Positions 12,001 through 23,135 of a stretch of DNA of 64,000 bases are shown piece by piece. Source of the stretch: Pyrenophora tritici-repentis (Eukaryota; Ascomycota; Dothideomycetes; Pleosporales; Pleosporaceae); assembly GCF_003171515.1 (NCBI RefSeq), contig NC_089390.1, positions 3,844,001 through 3,908,000 of the forward strand. Direction: 5' to 3'. Below the pieces are notes generated by a model. The model made no database searches. It worked only from the letters and a program-made list of their open reading frames with translations, and had not been told where the DNA came from. A program made the translations under genes and the position numbers. Positions within the stretch are counted from its first letter, which is position 1; each line of letters starts with the position of its first letter.

Positions 12001-15000
12001 TTCCGGATCATGTTTCAGTGGATGCCGTCCATGTCCACTAATGCGGACGGCAGTGGCGGCGGCGCGCGGAACCAGCGGTAGCATGCCGAGGCCCTTCTTC
12101 GGAGGAATCTAGGCTGCGATCTGCCTCTTAGCTCACCTCTCATATTAGCGTCCGCTCTTGGAGAGGTCGATAGGTTAGGAAGCGAATCGTTCCTCTGAAC
12201 TTTATGCTAGCTCAATGACGCACGAGGGTGCGCATCGCTAGACTGTGTGCACGGATGTACACCCGACGACGCCAAGGCGCTGAGCTGCCCTGTCAGACCC
12301 TCCAAGGTTAGACAGACATGTCCGCCCCAGGTGTCAATGTCCAGGCGGATAGGCCCGGTCGCTTCCCCGGGGCCGCTCAGGTGTTTCATCACCCTTGTTC
12401 CCTGCGCTCACCACCAGATCGAGTTCAACATCGTTGTGTGGTTGCAGCTGTTCACACACTCCCCTGACAGCTTTCATATCGCCCAAGCCTGTGTGTCTAC
12501 ACCGCAACGACCGCAGATGGGCATACACAACCACACTTGTATCAACACCGCTCTTGAGGCGTCGACTGTTCACCGGAATACTTGTGCTCCATGGACGAGT
12601 CTAACTAGAGTCACATTGCGAATACTTCAATGTGACCTTGGTCTACAAGAATTCCTTAGGCGCGAAGGATCGTGCAATACCAAGCATGATGAGAGGTATT
12701 ACGATTGCAAAGTCCTTCCAAGCTTCAGTGAGTACCCATTTATTCCCGACCTCTGGAAGCAGGCTGGAAGCTCGTCAGTGCTGCACCACATGGTCAATCC
12801 TTTCGCCCCCAGGGTTCATCGTAGCAGCTTTACTTCAGACCATGATAGACTTGTACATGATTTGTCTCGTCACACCGCTGTCCTGTTGCACATGTGTGGC
12901 AGAGTGGCATTCGTCACTTCTGAGCATCACCAGACCAAAAGTCCACGAAACCTGAAATCTTGAGCGGTGACACGTCTCATCTCGGTGAAGGCAATAATCT
13001 TGCATATGTTGGACCCGAACTGCAGGCTCAACTGCGGCCATGTGCTGCAGTAGGCGGACATATGCCTCAATACTGTGTACCCTGAGCCTATACTCACCGC
13101 ACCTATCGTTATCCACTCCTTGGAATAAAGGACGACCAAAGTTTCCACCGGTCAACGCATGCAGCACAAATGCCGGCCTGCAAGATACGATAATCAAATG
13201 CATGCAGGACGGGATAGTCTCCACCGCGATACAGACGTTATTTCCCAAAGCTTAATCTTGGAGGGGCATGTAAAGCCGACTTTGATTGCACGAGCTGCAG
13301 ACTGTTGATGATGCCTGTCAAGCTGATGGGTTTGCGACATGCCACATCACGTTACAACACGTGGAGCAAGATGACATTGATGCAAGATGATCCTTCCTGG
13401 GCAAGCATTCTTGCTGCCAGGCGTTTTGTCCTTCATACTGCGTGTGGTACACAGATCTCGCGTGGGTAGCGGTATCGACCCACTTGAACAGTCTATTCCC
13501 AATGTACCAGCTACTTTGTGGTCCTGTTGTATCGCATGTAGCAGGTGAAACGATGTCTCATCGGTCAGCGATCACATAGATGGCGCCCTACGCGCCGCAC
13601 GTTCAACAGCAGATCGATGATATTGAGATCCATAAGAGGCGGTATCTGGGTCCAGAAACTTCGGTACGCTAATCCCTTACGTGCATACAGCGGTAATAGC
13701 GTCATGAAAATCAAGCTCTTCTGTGGTCTGCATGGTCACTAAACATGCGCGTCGTTGGCTCTGACTGGCTTCATTTTCTCTAGACCCACAAGTATTACGT
13801 GCAGAAGAGCGGACATAGGACTGAAGGGGTTCAAAATCTCCAGCCACACACACCATTGTGCCTCCAAGGTGGTGTGGACCTTGAGTCATTTTCCCTGCCG
13901 CCCCGCAGCTGAGCCCTCACCAGATCTGTTGCAAATATAAACTGCACGGCAAGGGTGCATTCGCTTCATTCAAGGTCCGGTCTTGATGTACCCCCGACTA
14001 CACGCTAGCAGGCTGGGCGCGAAGAATAGGCACAGAATGGAAAATGTTGATGACGACTGGGGTTGCCCCAACAGGGGAGGCGCATAACATTGAAGGATCA
14101 GCGGGATGGACACCAACGCCTTTGAAAGCGAGGTGCATGATCTGAGAAAGCGATGCCAATGTGCCTGAGTGATCCGCAACCGCGGGTACGATGATGGTGG
14201 GGCGTGAGATATGGTGATGAGTGGTGCGTGTATGAGACGAGACGACATGTCTGAAGCCTTGTATCATTCCATGACAAGCTTGGGGGGTCATCAAGTCAAG
14301 ACTCGTCTGCATCTGCACAGGTACAGGCGGGGAGCCATACTCTTAGGTCTAGGCAATAGCGGAATGTGGAGGAGCAACGGCCGCACCGGTATACGAGCAG
14401 CCAAAGCAGGGCTTGGGCGACACTCTACAGCGGCACTTGCCAAAGACACTATGGTGTTGACCAGCTTCCGGGTCCATCTCTTCGCAACTGAAGCTCCAAA
14501 TTGACCACTGATTGTATTTTGCTATCTATCTATCCACACAATCTGTTAGTCAACATCAGTTCGGACTGGCCGTGAAGACGACCAATTTCAGTCGGCGAGT
14601 ACGTTCTATGCGCCCCACCGAACGCTCCCTGCCATCAAGATCTAGGGGACGGGTGCGTGTAACCGCAGTAGGATTCTCTGCACAACGCTCGAAAAGGAAG
14701 CAAACTATGTCTAGCGTACCCTCGATGTTGGCATTAGAGAGCGTGGCATCTGCGACAAATCGACTCGAGCCCACGAGGCCATGGCAAGTTTTGAGATGAA
14801 TAAGGTCCGCCAGGTCTAACGAGGACAGCTGATGCGTGCGGAAACTCCGATACAGATAGGCGAGCTGGTGTGTGTGTATGTGTGTGTGTGTGTGTGTGCC
14901 TGCGCCTCTGCGACGAGTAGCAGATGTGATAGGTGTGATAGGCGGGGGTGCAAATGGCATAGACGCAGCGCGCACTACACCAAACCTACCGGTTAACGGC

Positions 15001-17323
15001 AAAGATACCCACCAATCAAATTGCAACAGCCTTCCTTTCTGGGACTCCCTCAAGATGCTCTGGCGTCGCTGGCCTCAGTGTGCTGGGCGGGCATCTCAAC
15101 GACACGTGTGCCGGCAAGCCCTTTCTTCCTCCTAGGCCGCCCGCCAGCCGCTTCCCCACCTCCAGCCGAGTGCCCCGATGCTCACACAAGATGCAAAAAA
15201 GCATACTTTCCGATCTCGCGTCGCCATCACAAAGATCAAATTGCACAATCGGCCCTTTTCTCGGGCGCCCCAGATGCTCATCGGTGAGCGTGCCCGCTTC
15301 CGCTGCCGCATTTCGTCAATCGTGCAGCTCGACCGTGCCTCTAGATCTCGGTAGCTCCCTGTATACCGACCAACCGAGTTTCACGACGATAAATCCGTCA
15401 GCTGTGGACGCGAATGCTGATGCAATGCGTGGGATCGACTGGCCGCTTCTGTAATTTTGTCGCCTAAGCCGCGGCATTCAGGTGTAACCGGCTGCGCGGC
15501 CATGAAGAGCCAGCGGCATACGGGCCTTGCCGCATCGGTTCGTCGTTGGGTAATCACTCAGATTGTCCTGTATGCGCGGTGAGATGAGAGGGAATCGGGT
15601 ATCGCATCCCCGGCCTCCTACAACATGGCTTGGAGAGTCAGGTGCGAGAACCAGAGCGAGGGCATACTGCAAACCCTGACCAAGACCCCATTTCCCCTTT
15701 GATCACCATGCTTTGCTTTTCATCTGCTACTTCTTTTTGTCCTGTTCATGGCATTTCTTTCTCTCCCCCTGCATATGTAGGGCCCTGTGTTTCCCTGCTT
15801 CATGAGGGTCTGTATCGTGCCCACTGTGCGACCACCGTCCCCAGAAAAACATGGCTACTTCTTTTTTGGCCCCAAGCCCTCCCTCTCTACTTCAGTTTCG
15901 TGCCACGTTGCTTTGACTCCATTCTAGAGCCCACTCTTTTTTTCTTCCAGAAGTTTCACCCTGTAGGGCGGCTGCCCACCCATCTCGTAGAGGGTGCGCC
16001 GCACACGATGATCTTTCATTCTCGCCCCTAAGTCGATCTTGGATGCCCACACCGTGACGTTGCTCGTTCGTCACACCGGATCGTGGCACGAGAACCGCTT
16101 TCTGGAATTTTCCTGCTTCCAGGTATCCTGCCAGCCACATGCATGATGTGTGGAGCTTATCAGCATCACCATCACTCCCTTCGTATTGCTTCGTTATATT
16201 GAGGAGAATATTAATACATCTTGCAGCAGATGAAACAGAGATATACGAGTACGATTACGAGGCCGCGACAACGTTCCAGCGTGCCCATTCAGCACTCAGC
16301 GGTTGATTTCTCTACAGTACTTGTCTCTTGTGCTCAACCGCTGTCCACCGAGATGTAGTGGACTTAAACATTCAGACCTTGCTTGTACACATTCAGTGCA
16401 CGCTTTGCCTCATTGTAGCCCAAATTCCAACAGCTCGTATCATTCCAAACACGCAGTTAAGCACGCCAGGATTGCGGACACTACGCATCAAGCATGTGTC
16501 ACAAAGACTCTCTCTTCCCCCTTTCCACTATAATAGGTCGAGCTTCAGGTTAGATCAAGTCACACGTGACTTGCAGAACCACATTGAGTGATCTTTTGAA
16601 TGTGAATGTATGCTGCGTCTCAGCATCCATGTATCTTGACGGTGAATCGGATCTTCGAGGACATGATGTCGGATTTTGATTACGAGGCGACTCTGTGAGT
16701 CATTGGAAGCCTCGAATGTGGGACGTGTGACTGACTCACACTGGACGCATCATAGACTATGAATCTTAGTTTCTTTGGGAAGGTTACTACACGGAAGGAA
16801 TGAAATGGAATAAATGAAATGTGCGTTTTATTGCGTCTTTGTCGGATTATCTTCCATGTAACTATCTTGAAATCAATGTATATAGAATAGCTCGTTGTTT
16901 AAATTGTATACTCCATAGTCCACAATGCCCTATCTGCCTCAATTCAATGCTTCACGGGTACTTGACAATGACGTGCCGTGTTTGTCCCCATGGTTTCCAA
17001 CACCAACATCCACGTATACGTGATTAGCATGTCTTCTTATCAGTACACACTTCCACCTGATACAACCGCCTTTCTCAGCTTTGGGTACACGTGATGAAGA
17101 CATCTCATGTTAATTTATTTGAAACTGAGTATCGTCCAATCTCACTAGCATCTTGACGTCTGACTCAGCACTTCACTTCACTACATGCGCCAACAATGCG
17201 CTTTGACGCGCTCTATTAACGTGGGCAGAATACACATGGGCTTTATTAGATAAGAAGAGTTTGAATTGGATAATGTATAAGACCTTGATTTGCGAAGTTG
17301 AAATTTTTTTTAAATTAAATACA
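9049..17323. other. Long stretch without supported gene
   Basis: Some 8 kb between the AZF1-like gene and retroelement A. Reading frames up to 238 codons exist (for example 12247-12963 on +), but none has a domain, compositional signature or matching splice partners. Part of it must be the promoter and leader of the AZF1-like gene. A TG dinucleotide array lies at 14868-14898 and pyrimidine-rich tracts around 15700-15960 resemble leader sequence. Nothing resembling an LTR was found in it by eye. Confidence 0.5.
14868..14898. repeat. TG dinucleotide microsatellite
   Basis: About fifteen TG units with one TA interruption, in a non-coding region. Confidence 0.85.
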
Positions 17324-17328
17324 TAGTC
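17324..17328. repeat. Target site duplication of element A (left)
   Basis: TAGTC directly before the left LTR, repeated at 23331-23335 directly after the right LTR. A 5-bp duplication is typical of Ty1/copia integration. Confidence 0.92.
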
Positions 17329-17525
17329 TGTTGGAAGGCCTTGTACGATCGTACGGTGAATAACAGTAGCTAAGGTAATCTTGTGTATTGGTATTCTGGT
17401 GTATGATGATTCTACGAATGTGGGGGCTACGAAGGTATACATAGCGTTGGGTCCGAGTTAGGCCGAAGTAGGATCGAGGCGGTACATTAGGCCTCATTAG
17501 GCGACACACCGTGTGTATGCCGACA
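17329..17525 (-). repeat. 3' LTR of copia element A (197 bp)
   Basis: Begins TGTTGGAAGG and ends GCCGACA on the + strand, giving TG..CA ends. By eye it is identical to the copy at 23134-23330 over all 197 bases. Because the element is read on the minus strand, this is the downstream LTR. Confidence 0.95.
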
Positions 17526-17542
17526 CTGGCAATCTTTTCTTG
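17526..17542 (-). other. Polypurine tract of element A
   Basis: Read on the minus strand, an AAGAAAAGA purine run lies just upstream of the 3' LTR, separated from it by the seven bases TTGCCAG. The same arrangement occurs in elements B and C, which supports a plus-strand priming role. Confidence 0.6.
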
Positions 17543-17620
17543 TTGTAACGACTGATGTAAGGAAAAAACGGGTCTTCTAAAAAGAACACAATGAGAGGGA
17601 TTCCAAATAGGCATATGTGC

Positions 17621-20600
17621 CTACTCCGTAGGTCGCTGCACAGATCCCTCTACTCGGATTGACAGCTTGTTGCTTTCGATGAAACGTTCTAACGCGCGAT
17701 TTGGTGTTGCTTTCGTGAATGCGTCCGCAGGGTTGTCCTCTCCGTTGATCCAGCGGATCTCAGTGATCTCGCGACGCTCGTATGACTGCCGAAGCGCCAT
17801 GATGTCGATCATCAGTCGCTTCTCAGCAGTTGTTCCGAGTTTAACGAGGCATTCATACAAGGAGTATGAATCCGTACACACAATAAGTGGGATCGGTGGT
17901 AGACCTAGGCGTCCTGTAATCATCTTGAGGGTTGTCAGGATAGCGATAGCGATGTCGACACCGCTAACCATGCCGTACGTTTCTGAGGCAAGAACGCTCC
18001 GGGTAACGCGTTTGCATTTGGTTGAACTCCAATGGATTACGTTACCACGAATATCAAACGTGCTGTCTTGTCGACTCGACTCATTCGCAAGGATAAGTAG
18101 GTACCCTAGCTGTGAGCTAAGGTCTTGGTTGTTCGCGAAGGATCCGTCTGTGAACACTACCAGCTTTGCTGTAGCGAGGTCGAGAGGGACGTATCGCAGG
18201 CCTCGTTGTATGCTCTCAGATTGCCACTGCAGCCGGCGGTTAAGCTTCACGTATTCCGTGTCCTCAGGTTGTTGTATTTGCGCAGCCGCGGAAAGATCGA
18301 ACGATGCTTCAGGTTGGCATATCGACGCAATGTACGCGCCACGCGCGCGCTGCTCCATGTACTTCTGTGCTCGGTTTGCTGCCTTCGGATCAATGATTTC
18401 GATCTTGGCACCTTGTCCCTTCTGCGTAAGTAGAATCGTGTCTCCGCGCAACGTTAGAGTACATCCGTTGAACTCGAGTGATACTTCTTTGGACAGTCTC
18501 TCCTTGGGCTTGGCTCGAAAATTGGCTTTCTGGAGCGCAGCGTCTTCTGCACCAGAGAATGCAGGCGTCCCAATCGCGAGAGTATCGTCTGTCTGCAGGC
18601 CCACTATTCCAAACGCTTCCCGTCTCCCGTTCGTGATCAGGAGGCACGGGTCATACGTTGATGTAGCCATGTCGAGCTCCTTGCAGTGGTGTCCTTGGTA
18701 CGTAGCAAACCAGTGGACTCCTGCTTCCGCGATTCCATAGAGTGGCTTGATTACGCGAATAATTGTTCCCTCGGGATACTTTGTTATAAGCTCTTTTGGG
18801 AGGTGCGCTAAAACCGTGCGGAATAGCTCTGTTTGTGCCTGTGGGTACGCTTGCGTGATATCTCGTAGTTCCACAACCATGCCCTCATCGAGTAATGCAG
18901 GCGCTAGGGCTAGAATCAGGCGCTGGCTGGCTCGTTGGATGGTTGGCGACTGCGTCAGGATCTCGTGTTTGCCCTCGTCATTGTAACCTTGAACAACGAG
19001 GCGTGATTTCTCGTACGGGACCATGGTCTTGCCTTTGACTTCGCGGACCATGCGCGATTTGAAGATACGATACCCGCCGTGTAGAGTTGGGTCAAACAGC
19101 TCAAAACTGAATACTCCACGGCCGACGAGGTCGTCGATCTCCTTCTGATCGGATGCTTCGAATGGAGCGCCCGGGACGTTAATCACGCCGTCATTGCGTA
19201 GCTTGACGGCCAGGGCGTAATCGTCCTCCTCCTTCTTCGACAGGTACTGCACCTTGGGCTTGTTCTTTGATCCAGGTGGGCGGCCCCGCTTGCGCGGCTG
19301 AGCCGCTTGGTTGGCTTCCGCCGGTGGTACCGGTAGTGGCGGTTCATCAGCAATCGCTTCGTCTGTGGTCGGAGATCCACCTGTGCCTTGATCTGCGCCG
19401 TCTATCGCTGTAGTCAGATCGCGATAGTACGGTTTTACGACAGTGGATCGGAACGTCGTTGGGCCGTTGATCATGTCTACAGTAACATCGTGGTCCTTCA
19501 TATCGATGACTCTATACGGCCCTTGCCATCCATTCTTCTCGCGCCATACCATCACCTCACTCTGAAGAGGCAGTGACAGTACCCCGTCTGTAGTAGGCCC
19601 ATTCCTGGTACCAAGTGCGTTGCTCACCGCATGTTCCGCTGAGGCCTTCCGCAGCGCCCTCATCGCTTTCTGGATTGCCTCCGCGCGATGGGTTATCGAG
19701 GGAGATGGTGGTGAATCCATGGATATCCGGGGGTATGCACCGAAGACGAGCAGCGTGGGTACGAGCCCGTCTGGGCCTGCGGTGTCGTTGACGGCCTTGA
19801 CTGCCATCTGCAACACTGCGGCGTCGCTGGTGCCAGTGTCAAGCTCTGTCCTCAGGATCTCGTACGCGCGTCTGAGCGGTGCGTGGTATCTTTCTACCTT
19901 GCCGATAGACCAATGGGCCTCGGTTGGCACTTGTTTACATGTGATTCCCATGATCTTCGCCTCTGATCTGAATTCGACTGACGCGAAGTTGGTGCCGGCG
20001 TCGTGGGTGACGATATCTGGCGGCCCTTGGTATGTATCAATCCAGAGCAGGCGGAGTGCTTCCCAGGTGTCTTTCGCGCTCATAGACGGTAGAAATCGCG
20101 CGCCGTTGAATGTTGTAGCCGAATCGATCACGTGAAGCACTGGTTTCCCACTCAGATACATCACATCTACGAGGATCTCGAAGTTGAATTCCCGATCATC
20201 TTTCAGCCTGAACTTGAATCGGCGCGGCGCTGGATCATGCGCTTGGCAGTGATGGCAGAACGTTTGGATCTCTCGGAGCAGCCGTTCATCCACGTCCTCG
20301 TGTCCTGCGCGTTTGAGCAATCGTATCAGCCGTTCGACGGCTGGATGCCCGAACCTCCGGTGTAAGCGTCGGAGCTCAGTCTCCGTAAGGAATACGCGCG
20401 CGCGCTCTGCCTTGCTTAGGTGGAACCACGGGTGTCCCCATTTGCGAATCACTGGAAAGGTAGCTTTTCCTTGTACCAGCTGGTCCGTAGTATTGTTGAA
20501 GTACACGTGGAGCCGGTCCATGTCTTTCAGACAGAGGAGAAACGGGGTGGGTGCGTTCAAGACCTCAAATTTGATCTTTCCAATCTGTGTCGATACATGT

Positions 20601-22831
20601 GCGGTTCCAATCGAAGTAGTGACGCTTCCTTTGCCAAATTGCACAGATGCGTTTCCAGCAGTAGACGTATCTAGAGTTACGGTGGGGTCCTCAGTTTGGA
20701 GCGCCAGGAACTGCTCCTTTCCGGCTGTCGATACATTTGAGGCACCAGTGTCAGGAAGAATGCCTTGGTACGTGATTCGCGAGTATCGATCCTCGATAAG
20801 GAACTGCGTTGCGGGGGTAATAGGCTCCTTGCACCTGTAGACGTCTTCTCCAGTCACGTGGTGTAAAAAGGCCTGATCTGTGAGGTACTTAACTGCCAAT
20901 CTTTGGTCCTCATCATCTTCGTCTTGCTCCTCTAGGAAAAACTGGTCGACTTCTTCCCCCTCGTACGCGACGAGAAATGTGCTAAACTCCATTTGCTCTC
21001 CCGTAATCGCGCAGTGTGTGGTGTACTGCGCTTTTGAACGTTTTCTTTCTTCAAGCGTGTGGTTTGTGGACCAACAGCCTGTCTTGCCGCAGACGTAACA
21101 TTTCTTGTCGATTTGTGTGTTGACTCTAGAGCGGTGCTGAAGCCCACCGCGTCCGCGGGTGAATCCGCTGCGTCCACCGCGAGGGTTGTAATTCCCTCGC
21201 AATCTTCCAGAGCTGTTGTTGTTGTACCGACGATCCAAGTAGTACTGGCTATCCGTATCCGCCTCAGTGAAGTTGACGGAGACGGTTATGGCGAGTGAGT
21301 TTTCGATTGACGATCGCAGATCTCCAAACAGAACCTCGCATTCTAGAGACGGCTTGTAGAGTGCCATCTCGAGCTCCTTCACGCCTCGGCATGCTGTGAT
21401 TACAGTCGTTCGGAGCGCGTATTCTCCCATGTACTGCTGTCCAAGTGCTCTTTGACACAATTGGAGCTTGTCCAGCATGATGTCAAGGACCTCGTGGAGG
21501 TTCTTTTCGGGGTTCTCCCTGCGGACTTTGACAAACGATGTCGTCGTCCAGTCCGCGTAGTAATGGCCGTGGTTGACGTCTGTGTCGAAGTGGTTCTTGA
21601 GCTTTGTGTAGGCAGTCAAGAACGTATCCATCCGCTGATCGACGAAGTGGAGGTAATACTCCTCTGCGCGGCCGTCGAGAATCCGTGGAAAGACTGCATG
21701 GAACTGCCCTGGCTCGATGTCTGCGTGATAACAGATGCTGTAGAAGATCTTCAATTTATCGTCTAGGAGGTCGTACGGCTTTCCCGTATACTTTTTGTCT
21801 CGGTCCCACATTTTCACGAAGACATTGATCGTCTTAGGATCCAGTTTCTCATTGCCAAACTCGATTGGTGGAACTGCCTTGTACGGGTCTGTTTCACCAG
21901 AGGGCACAATTGGGGGAACGCTCAGTCCCTTCGGACGTTGCGGGTATGCTGGTGTATACTCGCGGAATCGGTCGAAGTTGTTGTAGGTGAGGGGAGGTTG
22001 CTGACTTTGGACGCGCTGATAGGCTGGCTGCGGTGCGGATTCAGTTGTCTCTACAGGCTGGCTTCGGATTGGTTGGTTTTGGGCTTTCTCAATCGTTTTT
22101 GCTAGCTGGTCCTGAATCTGTTGTTCTTCCTCAACGGTCTCCTGTCGTCCTTGCACACGGGCGTGGGTCTGGTCTTGATCGCGGGTTTGCCGACTGTCTA
22201 CGTCTCGGCCTCTTGTCCTTACAGGCGTTTGGGTTCGGCTCTGGGCCTGGCTTGATAATCTCCTGTCTGTGGACTGTACTGATCCTTCACTGCGTTGTTG
22301 CCGTAGTGCCCGCTCTTGCAACATGTGCGCAGCTGATCGTGTGTCAAACACAGCCGACTGGAATACGTCCTGAGGCCATTCTAGGTACTCCTCCATGCGT
22401 AATAACCTAGCTAGAGACTCACTAGGTGCCATATTAATACGGCCAGTATACACTCCCTTAAAGCGGAGGATCCGCTTTAGTTCCTTTGTGTATATTGGCT
22501 GGGCACGTAGGAACATTGCCTCTGTCCATCCTTCAAAGTCCTGACGGAACTCCCAAAAGAGTTCTTCATCTGCTGTTGGTCGATCTGTATAGTCCGCAAT
22601 CGCACGCGCAATGTACGTTGTTGCTGTAGTAATCCCTACCTCATCGTCTGGAGCTTCAAGGTTGTCCTCCCACATCTCTGGATCGATGTGATGCCATTCT
22701 CTTGGTTTTATGTTTGTGGTCCCTAGTAGCGCCTCTAGTGTGGGTACCACTCTTCTACTACTGCTCGCCATTCCTACTGCCGGCGTCCTGGCTACCGGTG
22801 CTCTTTCCGATGATGTTCTCTCTCCTGCCAT
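17621..22831 (-). CDS. Gag-Pol polyprotein of copia element A
   Basis: Single-frame polyprotein of 1,736 aa from the ATG at 22831; the open frame extends to 22909 but begins with TTG. Domains (numbered from this ATG): Gag over about the first 550 residues; zinc knuckle CYVCGKTGCWSTNH at 578-591 with ligand order C-C-C-H; aspartic protease PDTGASNVS near 694; integrase zinc site (H824, H829, CHHC near 859-862) and catalytic D889, D944, E980, with 35 residues between the last two; AT-hook-like RKRGRPPGSKNKPK near 1180-1193; reverse transcriptase with LRDITQAYPQAQ and active site LQTDDTL near 1412-1418; RNase H with FTDGSFA, ASETYG, CTDSYSL and GEDNPAD. All catalytic residues are present, so the element is predicted to be competent. 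No frameshift separates Gag from Pol, so the Gag excess must arise by another route. Confidence 0.95.
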   Translation of the reverse strand: MAGERTSSERAPVARTPAVGMASSSRRVVPTLEALLGTTNIKPREWHHIDPEMWEDNLEAPDDEVGITTATTYIARAIADYTDRPTADEELFWEFRQDFEGWTEAMFLRAQPIYTKELKRILRFKGVYTGRINMAPSESLARLLRMEEYLEWPQDVFQSAVFDTRSAAHMLQERALRQQRSEGSVQSTDRRLSSQAQSRTQTPVRTRGRDVDSRQTRDQDQTHARVQGRQETVEEEQQIQDQLAKTIEKAQNQPIRSQPVETTESAPQPAYQRVQSQQPPLTYNNFDRFREYTPAYPQRPKGLSVPPIVPSGETDPYKAVPPIEFGNEKLDPKTINVFVKMWDRDKKYTGKPYDLLDDKLKIFYSICYHADIEPGQFHAVFPRILDGRAEEYYLHFVDQRMDTFLTAYTKLKNHFDTDVNHGHYYADWTTTSFVKVRRENPEKNLHEVLDIMLDKLQLCQRALGQQYMGEYALRTTVITACRGVKELEMALYKPSLECEVLFGDLRSSIENSLAITVSVNFTEADTDSQYYLDRRYNNNSSGRLRGNYNPRGGRSGFTRGRGGLQHRSRVNTQIDKKCYVCGKTGCWSTNHTLEERKRSKAQYTTHCAITGEQMEFSTFLVAYEGEEVDQFFLEEQDEDDEDQRLAVKYLTDQAFLHHVTGEDVYRCKEPITPATQFLIEDRYSRITYQGILPDTGASNVSTAGKEQFLALQTEDPTVTLDTSTAGNASVQFGKGSVTTSIGTAHVSTQIGKIKFEVLNAPTPFLLCLKDMDRLHVYFNNTTDQLVQGKATFPVIRKWGHPWFHLSKAERARVFLTETELRRLHRRFGHPAVERLIRLLKRAGHEDVDERLLREIQTFCHHCQAHDPAPRRFKFRLKDDREFNFEILVDVMYLSGKPVLHVIDSATTFNGARFLPSMSAKDTWEALRLLWIDTYQGPPDIVTHDAGTNFASVEFRSEAKIMGITCKQVPTEAHWSIGKVERYHAPLRRAYEILRTELDTGTSDAAVLQMAVKAVNDTAGPDGLVPTLLVFGAYPRISMDSPPSPSITHRAEAIQKAMRALRKASAEHAVSNALGTRNGPTTDGVLSLPLQSEVMVWREKNGWQGPYRVIDMKDHDVTVDMINGPTTFRSTVVKPYYRDLTTAIDGADQGTGGSPTTDEAIADEPPLPVPPAEANQAAQPRKRGRPPGSKNKPKVQYLSKKEEDDYALAVKLRNDGVINVPGAPFEASDQKEIDDLVGRGVFSFELFDPTLHGGYRIFKSRMVREVKGKTMVPYEKSRLVVQGYNDEGKHEILTQSPTIQRASQRLILALAPALLDEGMVVELRDITQAYPQAQTELFRTVLAHLPKELITKYPEGTIIRVIKPLYGIAEAGVHWFATYQGHHCKELDMATSTYDPCLLITNGRREAFGIVGLQTDDTLAIGTPAFSGAEDAALQKANFRAKPKERLSKEVSLEFNGCTLTLRGDTILLTQKGQGAKIEIIDPKAANRAQKYMEQRARGAYIASICQPEASFDLSAAAQIQQPEDTEYVKLNRRLQWQSESIQRGLRYVPLDLATAKLVVFTDGSFANNQDLSSQLGYLLILANESSRQDSTFDIRGNVIHWSSTKCKRVTRSVLASETYGMVSGVDIAIAILTTLKMITGRLGLPPIPLIVCTDSYSLYECLVKLGTTAEKRLMIDIMALRQSYERREITEIRWINGEDNPADAFTKATPNRALERFIESNKLSIRVEGSVQRPTE

Positions 22832-23111
22832 TGTGTTCTTGTTGACGCTTGTTGCGCTAGCTGCGTTCGCTAGAGATGCGTCGGTGGTCGTGGGTTGTAC
22901 ACGGGTCAAATCTCAACCGGTCGGTTGGCGCGTGTATAGACGGCGTCTTGGAACGCTTCTGATACGGCTGTAACGGTCGGTCGCTAGCCACGAACGACGC
23001 CTGATATAGCTAACAGTGAGCTTAGCATAGATAACTCCGCCTTGCTGATATAGGCAATCTAGGGAACGCGCGGGTAAAGAATCTATCTCTTCTTAACCTA
23101 ACTGTCTGTGA

Positions 23112-23135
23112 CTGCCGTGCAATCACTGATCAGTG
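23112..23135 (-). other. Presumed primer binding site of element A with junction palindrome
   Basis: Directly after the 5' LTR (minus strand) the internal region starts CTGATCAGTGATTGC, the same 15 bases as in element B. With the last LTR bases it forms the perfect palindrome CACTGATCAGTG at 23124-23135. I could not match it to the 3' end or anticodon region of a tRNA from memory, so the primer is unknown. Confidence 0.55.

Noticed and set aside
12247..12963. 238-codon frame on + in the gene-poor region
   Set aside because: No domain, no compositional coding signal, overlapping frames of similar size on the other strand.
17667..18740. 357-codon frame on the + strand
   Set aside because: Antisense to the reverse transcriptase/RNase H part of element A; its composition mirrors the real frame.
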